A stretch of 19,077 nt of DNA from Candidatus Gastranaerophilales bacterium (GTDB taxonomy: Bacteria > Cyanobacteriota > Vampirovibrionia > Gastranaerophilales > Gastranaerophilaceae). Within the stretch, counting starts at the first letter, position 1; every line of letters begins with the position of its first letter. Location of the stretch: the NCBI GenBank assembly GCA_944323495.1, contig CALUSZ010000012.1, positions 1 through 19,077 of the forward strand, given 5' to 3'. Both the position numbers and the translations under genes were made by a program. Shown here one piece after another: positions 8,137 through 16,760 of the stretch. The notes under the pieces were generated by a model. It saw nothing but the letters and a program-made list of their open reading frames with translations, was not told where the DNA came from and did not search any database.

Positions 8137-9570
8137 CTAAATATTATATGCAATAAACCTGCAGAGCTCGATTAATATTTCAGGATATATCCCAATAATA
8201 ACAGTAACGAGCGCCATAAAGACAAGTACAAATTTCTGTGAAAATACAGGATTTAATTTTATGATATTCTCATTTTTATCACACTTTACAAACAATGGTA
8301 AAAGTATTTTTAGATAATAATAAAGAGCAACAACTGTTAATAATAAAAGCGCAAGCAAAAACGGAACAAAGAATAAGCCGGAGCTTGCAATCGCGCTAAA
8401 AAGATAAATCTTTGCAATAAATCCTGATGTTACCGGAATTCCGGCAAGTCCTATTATTGAAATTGCATAACAGAGTGTTAACCCCGGATTTTCATAGAAT
8501 ATCCCCTTAAAATCTTCAACATTTACAGATTTTTTCTCGCCGTATATATTTAAAAATGCAAATACCGAAATATTCATAAATACGTAGCATATCAGATAGA
8601 ATATTACCGTAGAAAGGTTATAAACAGAAACTAAGCTCGCAGTCAAAAGAGCATAAGATGCGTTAGCAGAGGCAGAGCAGGCAAATATAACTTTTACATT
8701 ATTCTCTCTTATAGCATAGCTGTTTGCCCAAAAAGCCGTCAAAAGAGAGATAATTGCAAGAGCAAAAGTAAGCTCAAAACTGTTATTGAGCGGAAATACA
8801 AGCAGTCTGCATACAATTCCGAACAATGCCAGCTTAGGAACAGTTGAGAGGAAGGCTAAAATAGAGGTCTCTGTACCTTTATAAACATCAATTATCCAAT
8901 TGGCAAACGGAAATACCGCAAGTTTAGAAATTAAGCCCAAAACTATCATAATAGCAGAAATCGAATACATTACAGATGTTTCCTGATTTGTAATAATTTC
9001 ATAAATATCGGAAAGATTTATAGAGCCTGTTATTCCGTATAGATATGAAACACCAAACAAAAATACGCCTGTAGATACTGCAGATGTCAGAAGATATTTA
9101 AAGCTTGCTTCTTTAGAGTAGTAGCCTTTTTTAGAGGCTATAAGAAAATATGTAGAAAAGCTCAGGAGCTCAGCCGAAACAAACAGAGTCAAAAAATCAT
9201 TAGCCGATACAATATTCATTCCTGCAAAAAGCGCTGTTAAGAATATTGCATGGAATGTATACGCATTACCTTTTATTGTTTTAACAAGGCTTCTTGTAAG
9301 AAGTGCCGCAAAAAATCCGCAGAGCAATATCATAAAATCAAATAATAATGTATAGCTATCAGACATCAAAGAGTTTTTGAATGCGAAATACTGCGGCTCT
9401 GTCTGTACAGTTGATAAGAGTACAATTGAAGATACAATCCCCAAAACAGAAACAAGTCGTGCATACTTATAAAATCTGGGACTAACCACAACAGAAAGTA
9501 TAAGCTGGAGAATTATAAACCCTCCAAGACACATATGCGGCAATAAAATATTAAATATATCTTTTAGCAT
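8137..9570 (-). CDS. nuoN: NADH-quinone oxidoreductase subunit N (antiporter-like)
   Basis: This 477-residue polytopic membrane protein (about 14 helices) is the third antiporter-like proton channel of complex I. The key charged residues of the family are present: Glu in SAELLSF, Lys in LISKLAVFPF, Lys in VPKLALF and Lys in FIAKIYLF. The normally strong signature PFHxWxPDVYxGAPxPV reads PFANWIIDVYKGTETSI here. The His is lost and the Pro-rich turn is replaced, so the subunit is clearly divergent. Position at the end of the nuo operon, after nuoM, supports N over L or M. The ATG has AGAGGA 5 nt upstream within the 42-bp gap. NuoN varies more between species than M or L, so identification rests partly on gene order. 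Confidence 0.9.
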   Translation of the reverse strand: MLKDIFNILLPHMCLGGFIILQLILSVVVSPRFYKYARLVSVLGIVSSIVLLSTVQTEPQYFAFKNSLMSDSYTLLFDFMILLCGFFAALLTRSLVKTIKGNAYTFHAIFLTALFAGMNIVSANDFLTLFVSAELLSFSTYFLIASKKGYYSKEASFKYLLTSAVSTGVFLFGVSYLYGITGSINLSDIYEIITNQETSVMYSISAIMIVLGLISKLAVFPFANWIIDVYKGTETSILAFLSTVPKLALFGIVCRLLVFPLNNSFELTFALAIISLLTAFWANSYAIRENNVKVIFACSASANASYALLTASLVSVYNLSTVIFYLICYVFMNISVFAFLNIYGEKKSVNVEDFKGIFYENPGLTLCYAISIIGLAGIPVTSGFIAKIYLFSAIASSGLFFVPFLLALLLLTVVALYYYLKILLPLFVKCDKNENIIKLNPVFSQKFVLVFMALVTVIIGIYPEILIELCRFIAYNI

Positions 9571-9612
9571 CTTTATCCTCTACTTATTCATTTTCCCTTT
9601 ACTCTTCATGCT

Positions 9613-11115
9613 CTAAATCATTCCCAATATCGCATTTGGATACAGCCCAAATATTATAAGTCCTGCAAGAATTGCACCTAAAACAACAAATTCATGCACT
9701 GTAATATCATTAATCTTATTATATGCTTCCTGCGCCTCACCAAAGAAACTTTTATGCAGAAATTTGAGCATATAACATGAACTTAAGATTAAAAGCGGAA
9801 GCGAGAATATTGCAGTAAATTTCAGCACCTCTGACAAATCAGAATTCAAAGCTCCGATTATTGTTAAAATTTCGCTTATAAACGGTGCAAAAAGCGGTAC
9901 CCCGATTGAGGCCAGAATAATTAATACAGCAAAGCCAAACAATCTCGGCATATAAACCGCAATTCCTGATAGTGTATTTATATCACGATTTTTGCATCTT
10001 AAATATACAATTCCCGCAATCATAAACAATCCGCAGGTAACGAGTCCGTGTGCAACCATGTGGAATACAGAGGCAGAAAGCCCTATTTGGTTATAAGCAC
10101 ACAAACCAAGAAGAATCAGCCCCATATTTGAAATACTTGAATAAGCGACAATTCTCTTTATATCAGTTTGCGCGTATGCAACAAAGGCAGTAAAGATTAT
10201 ATTAACAAGCGCAAAGACCGCCAAAATCGGAGCAATAGTCTGAAACGATTCGGGCATTGTTTGATAGTTAAATCTATAAATTCCGTATGCACCGGTCTTA
10301 AGCAAAATACCCGCCAAAATCATACTCACAGGAGTCGGCGCATTTGTATGTGCGTCCGGAAGCCAGCTGTGTAAAGGAATAATCGGAAGCTTAACCCCAA
10401 ACCCGATTAAAAGACAAACAGCTATTAAAATCTGGATAGGTACAGGAATCGGAGAATCTATTATGTCCGAAAAACTAGCTGACAAGATTCCATTTGATAC
10501 GTAGTTATAATAATGAAGCAAAAGAATCCCCAAAAGCATAACCATACTTCCTAAAAAAGTAAACAATACAAACTTTACAGCAGAATTTTTCGCTTTATCA
10601 CCACAGTCGGCATCTTCACCAAGATATTTACCCCCGTCCCATTTACCCCCGATAAGGAAGTATGCCGGAATGAGTTCCAGCTCCCAGAACAGGAAGAATA
10701 CGAACATGTCGCCTGAAGTAAATATTCCTAAAATTGCAGACATAAGAAGGAATAACATGGAATAATAAAATTTTTGACTCTCTCTTATATTAAACTTGCT
10801 GGCAATTGAAGCAAGAAGAAACACAAAAGAAGTAAGTACCGTTAAAATCATGGAGACAGAATCGATTTTGAAAATGAATTTTATCCCCAGAGTCTGAACC
10901 CAGTCAAGCCCGAAAAAATGTATCTCGCTCACATAAGGATTTGCCGCATCAAAACAGGCTAGCATAAGGATTGAATACAAAAAATGAAACGTAAATACGC
11001 CTTTAGAGAAACGTCTTACTACAATTTCATTCCGCGTAAAGAGCGGAGATATTAATAATAGAGAAACCGCAAGCGGCATAAATATTAAAAACGGTATTGA
11101 TAACAATATTTCCAT
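9613..11115 (-). CDS. nuoM: NADH-quinone oxidoreductase subunit M (antiporter-like)
   Basis: This 500-residue, about 14-helix inner-membrane proton-pumping subunit corresponds to NdhD in cyanobacteria. It has classic family blocks: FWELELIPAYFLIG with the channel Glu, GVKLPIIPLHSWLPDAHTNA followed by PTPVSMILAGILLKTGAYG with both channel lysines, and YSSISNMG. The distal block, usually GLPGTxGFxxE, reads IGVPLFAPFISEIL: the Glu is kept and the glycine turn is altered. A polar insert (GEDADCGDKAKN) follows the fifth helix. A Shine-Dalgarno AAAGGAGAG overlaps the nuoL stop, and only 9 bp separate the two genes, which points to tight coupling. Confidence 0.96.
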   Translation of the reverse strand: MEILLSIPFLIFMPLAVSLLLISPLFTRNEIVVRRFSKGVFTFHFLYSILMLACFDAANPYVSEIHFFGLDWVQTLGIKFIFKIDSVSMILTVLTSFVFLLASIASKFNIRESQKFYYSMLFLLMSAILGIFTSGDMFVFFLFWELELIPAYFLIGGKWDGGKYLGEDADCGDKAKNSAVKFVLFTFLGSMVMLLGILLLHYYNYVSNGILSASFSDIIDSPIPVPIQILIAVCLLIGFGVKLPIIPLHSWLPDAHTNAPTPVSMILAGILLKTGAYGIYRFNYQTMPESFQTIAPILAVFALVNIIFTAFVAYAQTDIKRIVAYSSISNMGLILLGLCAYNQIGLSASVFHMVAHGLVTCGLFMIAGIVYLRCKNRDINTLSGIAVYMPRLFGFAVLIILASIGVPLFAPFISEILTIIGALNSDLSEVLKFTAIFSLPLLILSSCYMLKFLHKSFFGEAQEAYNKINDITVHEFVVLGAILAGLIIFGLYPNAILGMI

Positions 11116-11124
11116 ATCTCTCCT

Positions 11125-12945
11125 TTAACTGAATTGACTCATAACTAAAGTATAAATAACAATTACCGAGCTTATCACTATTGTAACAACAATAAACGCA
11201 TAAGCATTATATGTCTGTACATTTCCGCTCTGCATGCAGGAATCCCATCTGGAGATACCTTTTAATGCAGATACAGTAAGCCTTACAGCTCCATTCATAA
11301 TTTTATCTTCAACAAATCCCGCTGTTTTAACAAATGCTCTGCAAATCCATTTTACGGGTTTATAATTAGACAAAATTTTAACATCAATAAAATCCGATAT
11401 TTTAGAGATAAAATCATATATCCATACAAGAGTATTATTATAAAATTTCTCTAAGAGGCAAGGCGTTTTATTAAATTTTGTAAGCAGGTTTTTAGTATAT
11501 AGAAAATACACAACAGCCCACCCGACAAGCGCACACCAGAATGGTTCTGCGATTTTGTATTCGGCATGTTTTCTTATTACAAAATAAAATATTATATTAG
11601 CAAGGAACAAAAATGCGATAGGGATAAATTCCGCAAAATCGATTTTGTTTTTAAGTTTTTCATCTTTTAGCATAACAAGAGAAATTCTTATTATATAAAA
11701 TGCAGTTAACAGGGCCGTTATGCAGAATATTATCTCAAGTGCGCCGGCCATTTTTGCAAACATAATTTCTTTTGCCACCATGCCGGAGAAAATCAGCCCC
11801 GCAAGGCTTAAACCTCCAAGCAGGAATGTAATATAGCCTGCAAAAGAATCCTTAATTGCAAGGCATAAAAATAACATTGATTTAATCAGAGCATGTGCAA
11901 TAAAAAGAATAATACACGCCTTAATATTTCCCATACCCGCAGCCCAGAACATCAAGCCTAAATTAGCAGAGGTTGAATAAGCAAGCACTTTTTTAGGGTG
12001 AGTTTCTATTGAAGCAAGTATTGAGCACAAAAGAGCCGTAATTATTCCAATTATCATAATCAGAGTCAGAATATATTTTTCCATCACAAAAAACGGAACC
12101 AATCTTATAATCAAATACACCCCGAGAGCCACCATAGTAGCCGAGTGCAAAAGTGCGCTTACAGGAAGCTTTGCCTCCATTGCGTCCTGAAGCCAGGTAT
12201 AAAAAGGAAATTGCGCTGATTTTACTGCTGCTGCAATAATAAACAGAACACAAACTATCCAAAAATATGGAGTGGAAGTATATGCATAAAAAAGAGTTGA
12301 GATAACATTCATATCCTCAAACGCCAATTCTGCAAACGAAAGATTGCCGGCATAATTATACATAAAATACGAAACAATAATAATTCCTGCAATAAGTGCA
12401 GTGTCTCCAACCCTGTTCATGAGAAAAACCCGTCTTGAAGCTTCTGATTTTTCTTTATTTTTGTATTCAAAACCAATAAGCAGGTAAGATATAACGCCTA
12501 CAAGCTCCCAGAAAATATACATCTGAAACATATTCGGGCTGAATAGGAGGCCTGCCATGGAAAAATTAAACATATTCAAATACGCATAGAACCGGTAATT
12601 CTTGGGCTCGTCTTTCATATACTTTACAGAAAAAATCTGTACCAAAAAGCTTACCAGAAATAAAACAAAAGCCATTATGAGTGAAAGCTTATCAATATGC
12701 AATCCGGCAGTTATTGCAAAATTATTAATCTTAATAAAAGAAAAGTTTTGCACAACAGGACTATCCATTTTGAGAATACTAACCGAACAAAGCAGCATTC
12801 CCAAAAACGAAGATAAAAGAGTCAGTGTGTAAATAATTTTTTTATTTACATACACGGAAAAAAACCTTCCGCCCATAATTATCAAAAATATCCAAAGCGG
12901 TAAAAGAAGTATTAAATATATGTTGTCTAGTATTAAGTTTGTCAT
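11125..12945 (-). CDS. nuoL: NADH-quinone oxidoreductase subunit L (antiporter-like, shortened central loop)
   Basis: This 606-residue subunit is the distal proton channel with the long lateral helix (NdhF in cyanobacteria). Recognisable blocks: FWELVGVISYLLIGFEY, VKSAQFPFYTWLQDAME, PVSALLHSATMVALGVYLI, YSTSANLGLMF, the broken-helix lysine in HALIKSMLFL, and the C-terminal amphipathic region ending in MQSGNVQTYNAY plus a final hydrophobic helix. Channel lysines are retained. Two departures stand out. GPTPV after DAME is AKLPV. The segment between HALIKSMLFL and the next helix lacks the usual HEQDIRKMGGL block, being about 20 residues shorter than E. coli NuoL. The following GFFSKDEIL reads GMVAKEIM. 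The ATG is preceded by AAGGAAA. It lies 30 bp after nuoK. Confidence 0.95.
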   Translation of the reverse strand: MTNLILDNIYLILLLPLWIFLIIMGGRFFSVYVNKKIIYTLTLLSSFLGMLLCSVSILKMDSPVVQNFSFIKINNFAITAGLHIDKLSLIMAFVLFLVSFLVQIFSVKYMKDEPKNYRFYAYLNMFNFSMAGLLFSPNMFQMYIFWELVGVISYLLIGFEYKNKEKSEASRRVFLMNRVGDTALIAGIIIVSYFMYNYAGNLSFAELAFEDMNVISTLFYAYTSTPYFWIVCVLFIIAAAVKSAQFPFYTWLQDAMEAKLPVSALLHSATMVALGVYLIIRLVPFFVMEKYILTLIMIIGIITALLCSILASIETHPKKVLAYSTSANLGLMFWAAGMGNIKACIILFIAHALIKSMLFLCLAIKDSFAGYITFLLGGLSLAGLIFSGMVAKEIMFAKMAGALEIIFCITALLTAFYIIRISLVMLKDEKLKNKIDFAEFIPIAFLFLANIIFYFVIRKHAEYKIAEPFWCALVGWAVVYFLYTKNLLTKFNKTPCLLEKFYNNTLVWIYDFISKISDFIDVKILSNYKPVKWICRAFVKTAGFVEDKIMNGAVRLTVSALKGISRWDSCMQSGNVQTYNAYAFIVVTIVISSVIVIYTLVMSQFS

Positions 12946-12975
12946 TTTGTTTCCTTTTTTGTGACTCGTGAATCA

Positions 12976-13281
12976 TCACAACTCCGTATATCTCTCAATA
13001 TCATCGCTCTCCTTTTTCTTAAACATAAGATAGAAAATATATAAAGCAACAGCAAGCTCAACCGCTCCTAATCCCGTATAGAAAAGCGCAAGAACACAGC
13101 CGTCCAGATTAACGCTGTCGCAAAAGACAGCAAACGTAACAAAATTTATATTAACGCCCAAAAGCATAAATTCGATTGCAATCAAGACCTTGATAACATT
13201 TTTGACCAAAACCGACCCCGCAAGCCCGATGAGAAACAGAGCCAAACCTATGAATAAATAACTGTAAACACTAACCTGCAT
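12976..13281 (-). CDS. nuoK: NADH-quinone oxidoreductase subunit K
   Basis: This 101-residue protein has three transmembrane helices, the standard size for NuoK (MrpC-like, NdhE in cyanobacteria). It sits beside subunits J and N in the membrane arm and relays protons. The two membrane glutamates expected in the family are visible in IEFMLLGVNINFV (second helix) and GAVELAVALYIF (third helix). A charged tail (KKKESDDIERYTEL) extends into the cytoplasm. The Shine-Dalgarno AGAGGG begins directly at the nuoJ TAG stop, and 8 bp separate the reading frames, so translation is likely coupled. Confidence 0.95.
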   Translation of the reverse strand: MQVSVYSYLFIGLALFLIGLAGSVLVKNVIKVLIAIEFMLLGVNINFVTFAVFCDSVNLDGCVLALFYTGLGAVELAVALYIFYLMFKKKESDDIERYTEL

Positions 13282-13289
13282 TTTTCCCT

Positions 13290-13823
13290 CTACCCCCCTC
13301 TCCTTCTGAACATAGAAAGCCCTGCAATTACAATAGTCAACAAAAGCGAAACAAGTTCAAATGCCCATACATAATTAACAAAAATTCCCTTTGCAAAAGC
13401 AAGTATATTATCATATGCACTGATATTCGGTACACCCGTAAAATTGAAAGTATCAGGCATCATTACAAGAGAAATCATTACAAGATATATAAATGCAAGA
13501 ACAAAAATTCCCATACACATTAAAAGGATATAAGGAACAGCATATTTTCTGTATTTTTCCGGTTTGCTGTTTAAAGATTTTCCAAACCTTCCCCGAAACA
13601 TAATCGAAATCCCGAGAATTACCGGAACTGCAAGCCCGTATATAGCAGCCTGAATTATTGCATTGTATTCGGAACCTAATACATAAAAGAACAATGCGCC
13701 TAAAAAGAATACACAAACAGAAGCAAGCAGAGAATAGATAACATTTCTTGCCATAAGCGATGCAAGTGCAAATCCGATAATCATAAACGAGGCAGAATAG
13801 AATATAACAGGATTATCAATCAT
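13290..13823 (-). CDS. nuoJ: NADH-quinone oxidoreductase subunit J
   Basis: This 177-residue, five-helix membrane subunit corresponds to NdhG. The third helix carries the family pattern SEYNAIIQAAIYGLAVPVIL, equivalent to the FLAxxQIxIYxGAI block whose pi-bulge rotation couples quinone chemistry to proton movement. The C-terminal helix VWAFELVSLLLTIVIAGL matches the usual LPFExxSLLLLxAxxGA. The ATG overlaps the end of nuoI by 8 bp, and GGAGGGG lies immediately upstream inside nuoI. The order H-I-J-K is the conventional one. Confidence 0.94.
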   Translation of the reverse strand: MIDNPVIFYSASFMIIGFALASLMARNVIYSLLASVCVFFLGALFFYVLGSEYNAIIQAAIYGLAVPVILGISIMFRGRFGKSLNSKPEKYRKYAVPYILLMCMGIFVLAFIYLVMISLVMMPDTFNFTGVPNISAYDNILAFAKGIFVNYVWAFELVSLLLTIVIAGLSMFRRRGG

Positions 13824-14190
13824 CGGCCCCTCCTTTGTAAATTAAACTTAAATCAGACTTGTCCCGACTTGCAAGCTCGAATTCTTTTGTCAGCTTAATA
13901 GCTCCCTTAGGGCAGTAATACGCACAATTACCGCAGAAGATACATTTTTTTAAATCATATTTATAAAAATAAACTTTTCCCTCATCATCTTTTTTGTATT
14001 CAATAGCTCCCGAAGGGCACACCCTCTTACAAACCCCGCAGCCGATACAGCCGTTGACAGAAGGTTTTCCCCTAAACGCATCATTAAGCTCTCTGTTTTT
14101 TTCCGGATACTCTAAAGTTACGGGCTTTTTAAACAAATGTTTAAAAACCGTCCACAACCCTTCCCACAAAGCTTTGATTTCAGAAATCAT
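13816..14190 (-). CDS. nuoI: NADH-quinone oxidoreductase subunit I, short form (2x 4Fe-4S)
   Basis: This 124-residue ferredoxin-like subunit carries electrons to cluster N2 in NuoB. Two complete motifs are present: C48, C51, C54, C58P and C83, C86, C89, C93P, giving ligands for two 4Fe-4S clusters (N6a and N6b). An amphipathic N-terminal segment (WEGLWTVFKHLFKKP) would lie on the membrane. The protein is clearly shorter than common NuoI (about 160-180). The stretch usually reading RGxHxLxRxxxGxERCIxCxLC is reduced to RGKPSVNGCIGCGVC, which resembles ferredoxin subunits of membrane-bound hydrogenases. The ATG overlaps the nuoH stop as ATGA, with GGGAGGGA upstream. Confidence 0.92.
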   Translation of the reverse strand: MISEIKALWEGLWTVFKHLFKKPVTLEYPEKNRELNDAFRGKPSVNGCIGCGVCKRVCPSGAIEYKKDDEGKVYFYKYDLKKCIFCGNCAYYCPKGAIKLTKEFELASRDKSDLSLIYKGGADD

Positions 14191-15254
14191 GCAATCCCTC
14201 CCATCTTAATCATAACCGCAATAAAAAGATTAATGATTGAAAGCGGAAGCAAAACTACCCATGAAAACTTCAATAAATCAAACGCCGCAAGCCTTGGAAG
14301 CGTTGCTCTTATCCAAATCATAACAAAGATTATAATTCCTGCCTTAAGAAAAAGCCAGAAAGCCTGCTCAAAATAAATCAAGAATGAAGAATTAAACAAA
14401 TATTTTCCAAACGGGGAAAGATACCCCCCAAAGAACAGAACCGCAATAAACATGGCATTTGCAAACATCATAGAATATTCTCCAAGATAAAAAAGCGCAA
14501 ATCTCATGCCTGAATATTCCGTATTATACCCGCACACAAGCTCGCTTTCAGCTTCCGGCAAATCAAACGGACATCTGTTAAGTTCAGCCAAAATACTTAT
14601 AAACATAATAATAAATCCCAAAATACAAGGGAAAACAAACCACCCTAAAGCCCCCAGCCTTGAAAACTGTGCGTATATAATCCCTGTAAGATTCATTGAA
14701 GAAGCCAGAACTGCAACAGATAATACAGTAAACGTGATAGGAAGCTCGTAGCTCAAAACCTGCGAAATACACCTCATCGCTCCCATCAAAGAATATTTAT
14801 TATTACTTGCCCACCCTGCCAAAAATATACTTAATACAGGAAAAGCCGCAAGGATTAAATATAAAATCAAATTAGTCTGCGTATTAACGAAAGTAAACTC
14901 CGCGCTATAAGGAATTATTCCAAGAGCCGTCATAACAGGGATAAAAATTATAATCGGCGCAAGGTTAAATAAAAATCTGTCTACCCCTTTTGGCGTAATA
15001 TTTTCTTTACACAAAAGCTTAAATGCGTCGGCTACAGTCTGCAAAACACCCCAAAACCCGACTCTGTTAGGGCCTTTTCTCTGGGTAAAGAATCCCAAAA
15101 GTTTTCTCTCCGCAAGCACAAGTACAAGCACAACAAGCAGAAGCGCTGCTGCTATTATACAAAACGGTATAAAATAAAATGTAATATCCCCGAAAAGTTT
15201 CGGAATATTATGTCTTGAAAGAAATTCAATATACAAGAAATAAAGATAATTCAC
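14187..15254 (-). CDS. nuoH: NADH-quinone oxidoreductase subunit H
   Basis: This 355-residue, about eight-helix subunit (NdhA) forms the quinone-access chamber with B and D. Diagnostic blocks: ERKLLGFFTQRKGPNRVG, LQTVADAFKLLCKE, AGWASNNKYSLMGAMRCISQ, SYELPI, NRCPFDLPEAESELVCGYNT and EYSGMRFALFYLGEY. These are the acidic loops of the quinone cavity and E-channel. The start is GTG 15254 (family-typical hydrophobic first helix). It overlaps the nuoD TAG as TAGTG and has GGAGGTGG 9 nt upstream (complement of 15262-15269). Length and composition are normal; this is one of the least divergent subunits here. Confidence 0.96.
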   Translation of the reverse strand: MNYLYFLYIEFLSRHNIPKLFGDITFYFIPFCIIAAALLLVVLVLVLAERKLLGFFTQRKGPNRVGFWGVLQTVADAFKLLCKENITPKGVDRFLFNLAPIIIFIPVMTALGIIPYSAEFTFVNTQTNLILYLILAAFPVLSIFLAGWASNNKYSLMGAMRCISQVLSYELPITFTVLSVAVLASSMNLTGIIYAQFSRLGALGWFVFPCILGFIIMFISILAELNRCPFDLPEAESELVCGYNTEYSGMRFALFYLGEYSMMFANAMFIAVLFFGGYLSPFGKYLFNSSFLIYFEQAFWLFLKAGIIIFVMIWIRATLPRLAAFDLLKFSWVVLLPLSIINLFIAVMIKMGGIA

Positions 15255-16345
15255 TACTTGTCCACCTCCGGAAGAATAATATCCAAAGACCCTGCAATTG
15301 CAATAGCATCATTAAGATATTCGCCTACAAGCAGTTTTCTCAAAAGGTTAACCGAATAATACGAGCCCGTTCTCCACTTGAGCCTATACGGTTTTTCCCC
15401 ACAGTCCGAGCGTACAAAACAGCAGGCAAGTCCCCTCGGAGCTTCAATTTCAGCATAATAATCCCCCTCCGGAAGCTTGAGATTTAGAGGGTTAATCAAC
15501 CTTTGCTCCAAAACAGGCGCTTTTTTTAAATACTCAAGAGCCTGATGAACAATATTAATACTCTCTCTCATCTCCATAATTCTCGCCTTATATCTTGCCC
15601 AGGAATCTTTATCTTCAAGCACTATAGTTCTAAAATCAAACCCTTTGTATAAATAATCTTTGTTTCTGTAATCAAAATCCACACCGCTTGCGCGCAGGTT
15701 AACACCTGTAATTGCATGGTTTATAGCCATTTCAGGTGCTAAAACTCCCTTACCCGAAGTGCGTCTTAAAAAAATCGGATTTTCCGTAATAATTTTTTCA
15801 TAATCATCAATTTTTTGAGGAAGAACAGAAATAATCTCCTCTACATCTTCAAGATACTCAATATCTTTTCTAACTCCGCCGAATACAAAATAATTATACA
15901 TCATTCTCTGTCCGGTAAGCTTTTCAAAATATCTCAAAATCATCTCGCGTTCTCTAAACGCATAGAAAAACGGTGAAACGGCGCCCAAATCCATCAAAAA
16001 TGCCCCGACCCACAAAAGGTGCGATGCAATCCTGTTAAGCTCAAGAAGCATAACCCTTATTGCCCTCACTTTATCCGATAGCTCAACTTCCAAGGCCTGC
16101 TCAACAATTCTGCAAAGAAGCTCGGAATAAAAACACCCTGCAAGATAATCGATTCTGTCCACTGTCGGAAGATACTGAATATAGCTCATCTTCTCTGCCA
16201 TTTTTTCCATACCGCGGTGAAGATAACCTATATCAGGTTCACAGGATAGAATTTTTTCTCCTTCAAGTTCTAATATAAGCCTCAAAACCCCGTGAGTAGA
16301 GGGGTGCTGCGGCCCCAGATTTAATTTAAGCTTCGTTATCGTCAT
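15254..16345 (-). CDS. nuoD: NADH-quinone oxidoreductase subunit D (49-kDa)
   Basis: This 363-residue peripheral subunit (NdhH) forms the quinone head-group site with NuoB and is homologous to the large subunit of NiFe hydrogenases, without their metal cysteines. Seen: NLGPQHPSTHGVLRL with the quinone-site histidine, PDIGYLHRGMEKMAE, YLPTVDRIDYLAG with the conserved tyrosine, RVMLLELNRIASHLL, GVNLRASGVDFDYR, EAPRGLACCFV and the C-terminal SLDIILPEVDK. The last block is normally SxDxVxGExDR, so the Gly before Glu is Pro here. The length is slightly below the usual 390-400. The ATG lies inside the last 20 bp of nuoC. nuoC is a separate gene here, not fused to nuoD as in E. coli. Confidence 0.95.
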   Translation of the reverse strand: MTITKLKLNLGPQHPSTHGVLRLILELEGEKILSCEPDIGYLHRGMEKMAEKMSYIQYLPTVDRIDYLAGCFYSELLCRIVEQALEVELSDKVRAIRVMLLELNRIASHLLWVGAFLMDLGAVSPFFYAFREREMILRYFEKLTGQRMMYNYFVFGGVRKDIEYLEDVEEIISVLPQKIDDYEKIITENPIFLRRTSGKGVLAPEMAINHAITGVNLRASGVDFDYRNKDYLYKGFDFRTIVLEDKDSWARYKARIMEMRESINIVHQALEYLKKAPVLEQRLINPLNLKLPEGDYYAEIEAPRGLACCFVRSDCGEKPYRLKWRTGSYYSVNLLRKLLVGEYLNDAIAIAGSLDIILPEVDK

Positions 16346-16760
16346 TCCACGCTAACCTCGTGTCATCTTGAACATAATCCTTTCTTAAAGGAAACCCCTT
16401 CCAATCCTCAGGCATATAAAGTCTTTTCAGGTTTTCATTGCCAATAAATTTTACCCCGAACAAATCATAAATCTCATTCTCGTCAGCCCTTGCAGATTCA
16501 AAAATATCAGCAATACTTTCTGCTTCCATGCCTGTTGTAATCGATATAAATAAATCTTCCTCATCGTCAACAGAATACATATGATAAATAAGTTCTATCT
16601 GCCCCTGTCCTTTATCATTTGCAATTATTTCTTTCAGCATATTGTATGTATAATTTGCAGTAACAAAACTTATTACCCCTCTAAGATTAGATTTTATAAT
16701 AATTTTATTTCCGTCAAGTTCGCAGTCGTTAAATATTCTCTCAAATTCAGTCCAATCCAC
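16326..16760 (-). CDS. nuoC: NADH-quinone oxidoreductase subunit C (30-kDa)
   Basis: This 144-residue protein (NdhJ) is a structural subunit of the connecting arm that braces NuoD. The family signature is complete near the C-terminus: ADENEIYDLFGVKFIGN, then LKRLYMPEDWKGFPLRKDY. The N-terminal half is poorly conserved, as is usual. The start is GTG 16760, overlapping the nuoB stop as TAGTG. It is preceded at 6 nt by a near-perfect Shine-Dalgarno AAAGGAGGTG (complement of 16765-16774), which also encodes the last residues (KGGA) of NuoB. The last 20 bp overlap nuoD. Confidence 0.94.
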   Translation of the reverse strand: MDWTEFERIFNDCELDGNKIIIKSNLRGVISFVTANYTYNMLKEIIANDKGQGQIELIYHMYSVDDEEDLFISITTGMEAESIADIFESARADENEIYDLFGVKFIGNENLKRLYMPEDWKGFPLRKDYVQDDTRLAWNDDNEA

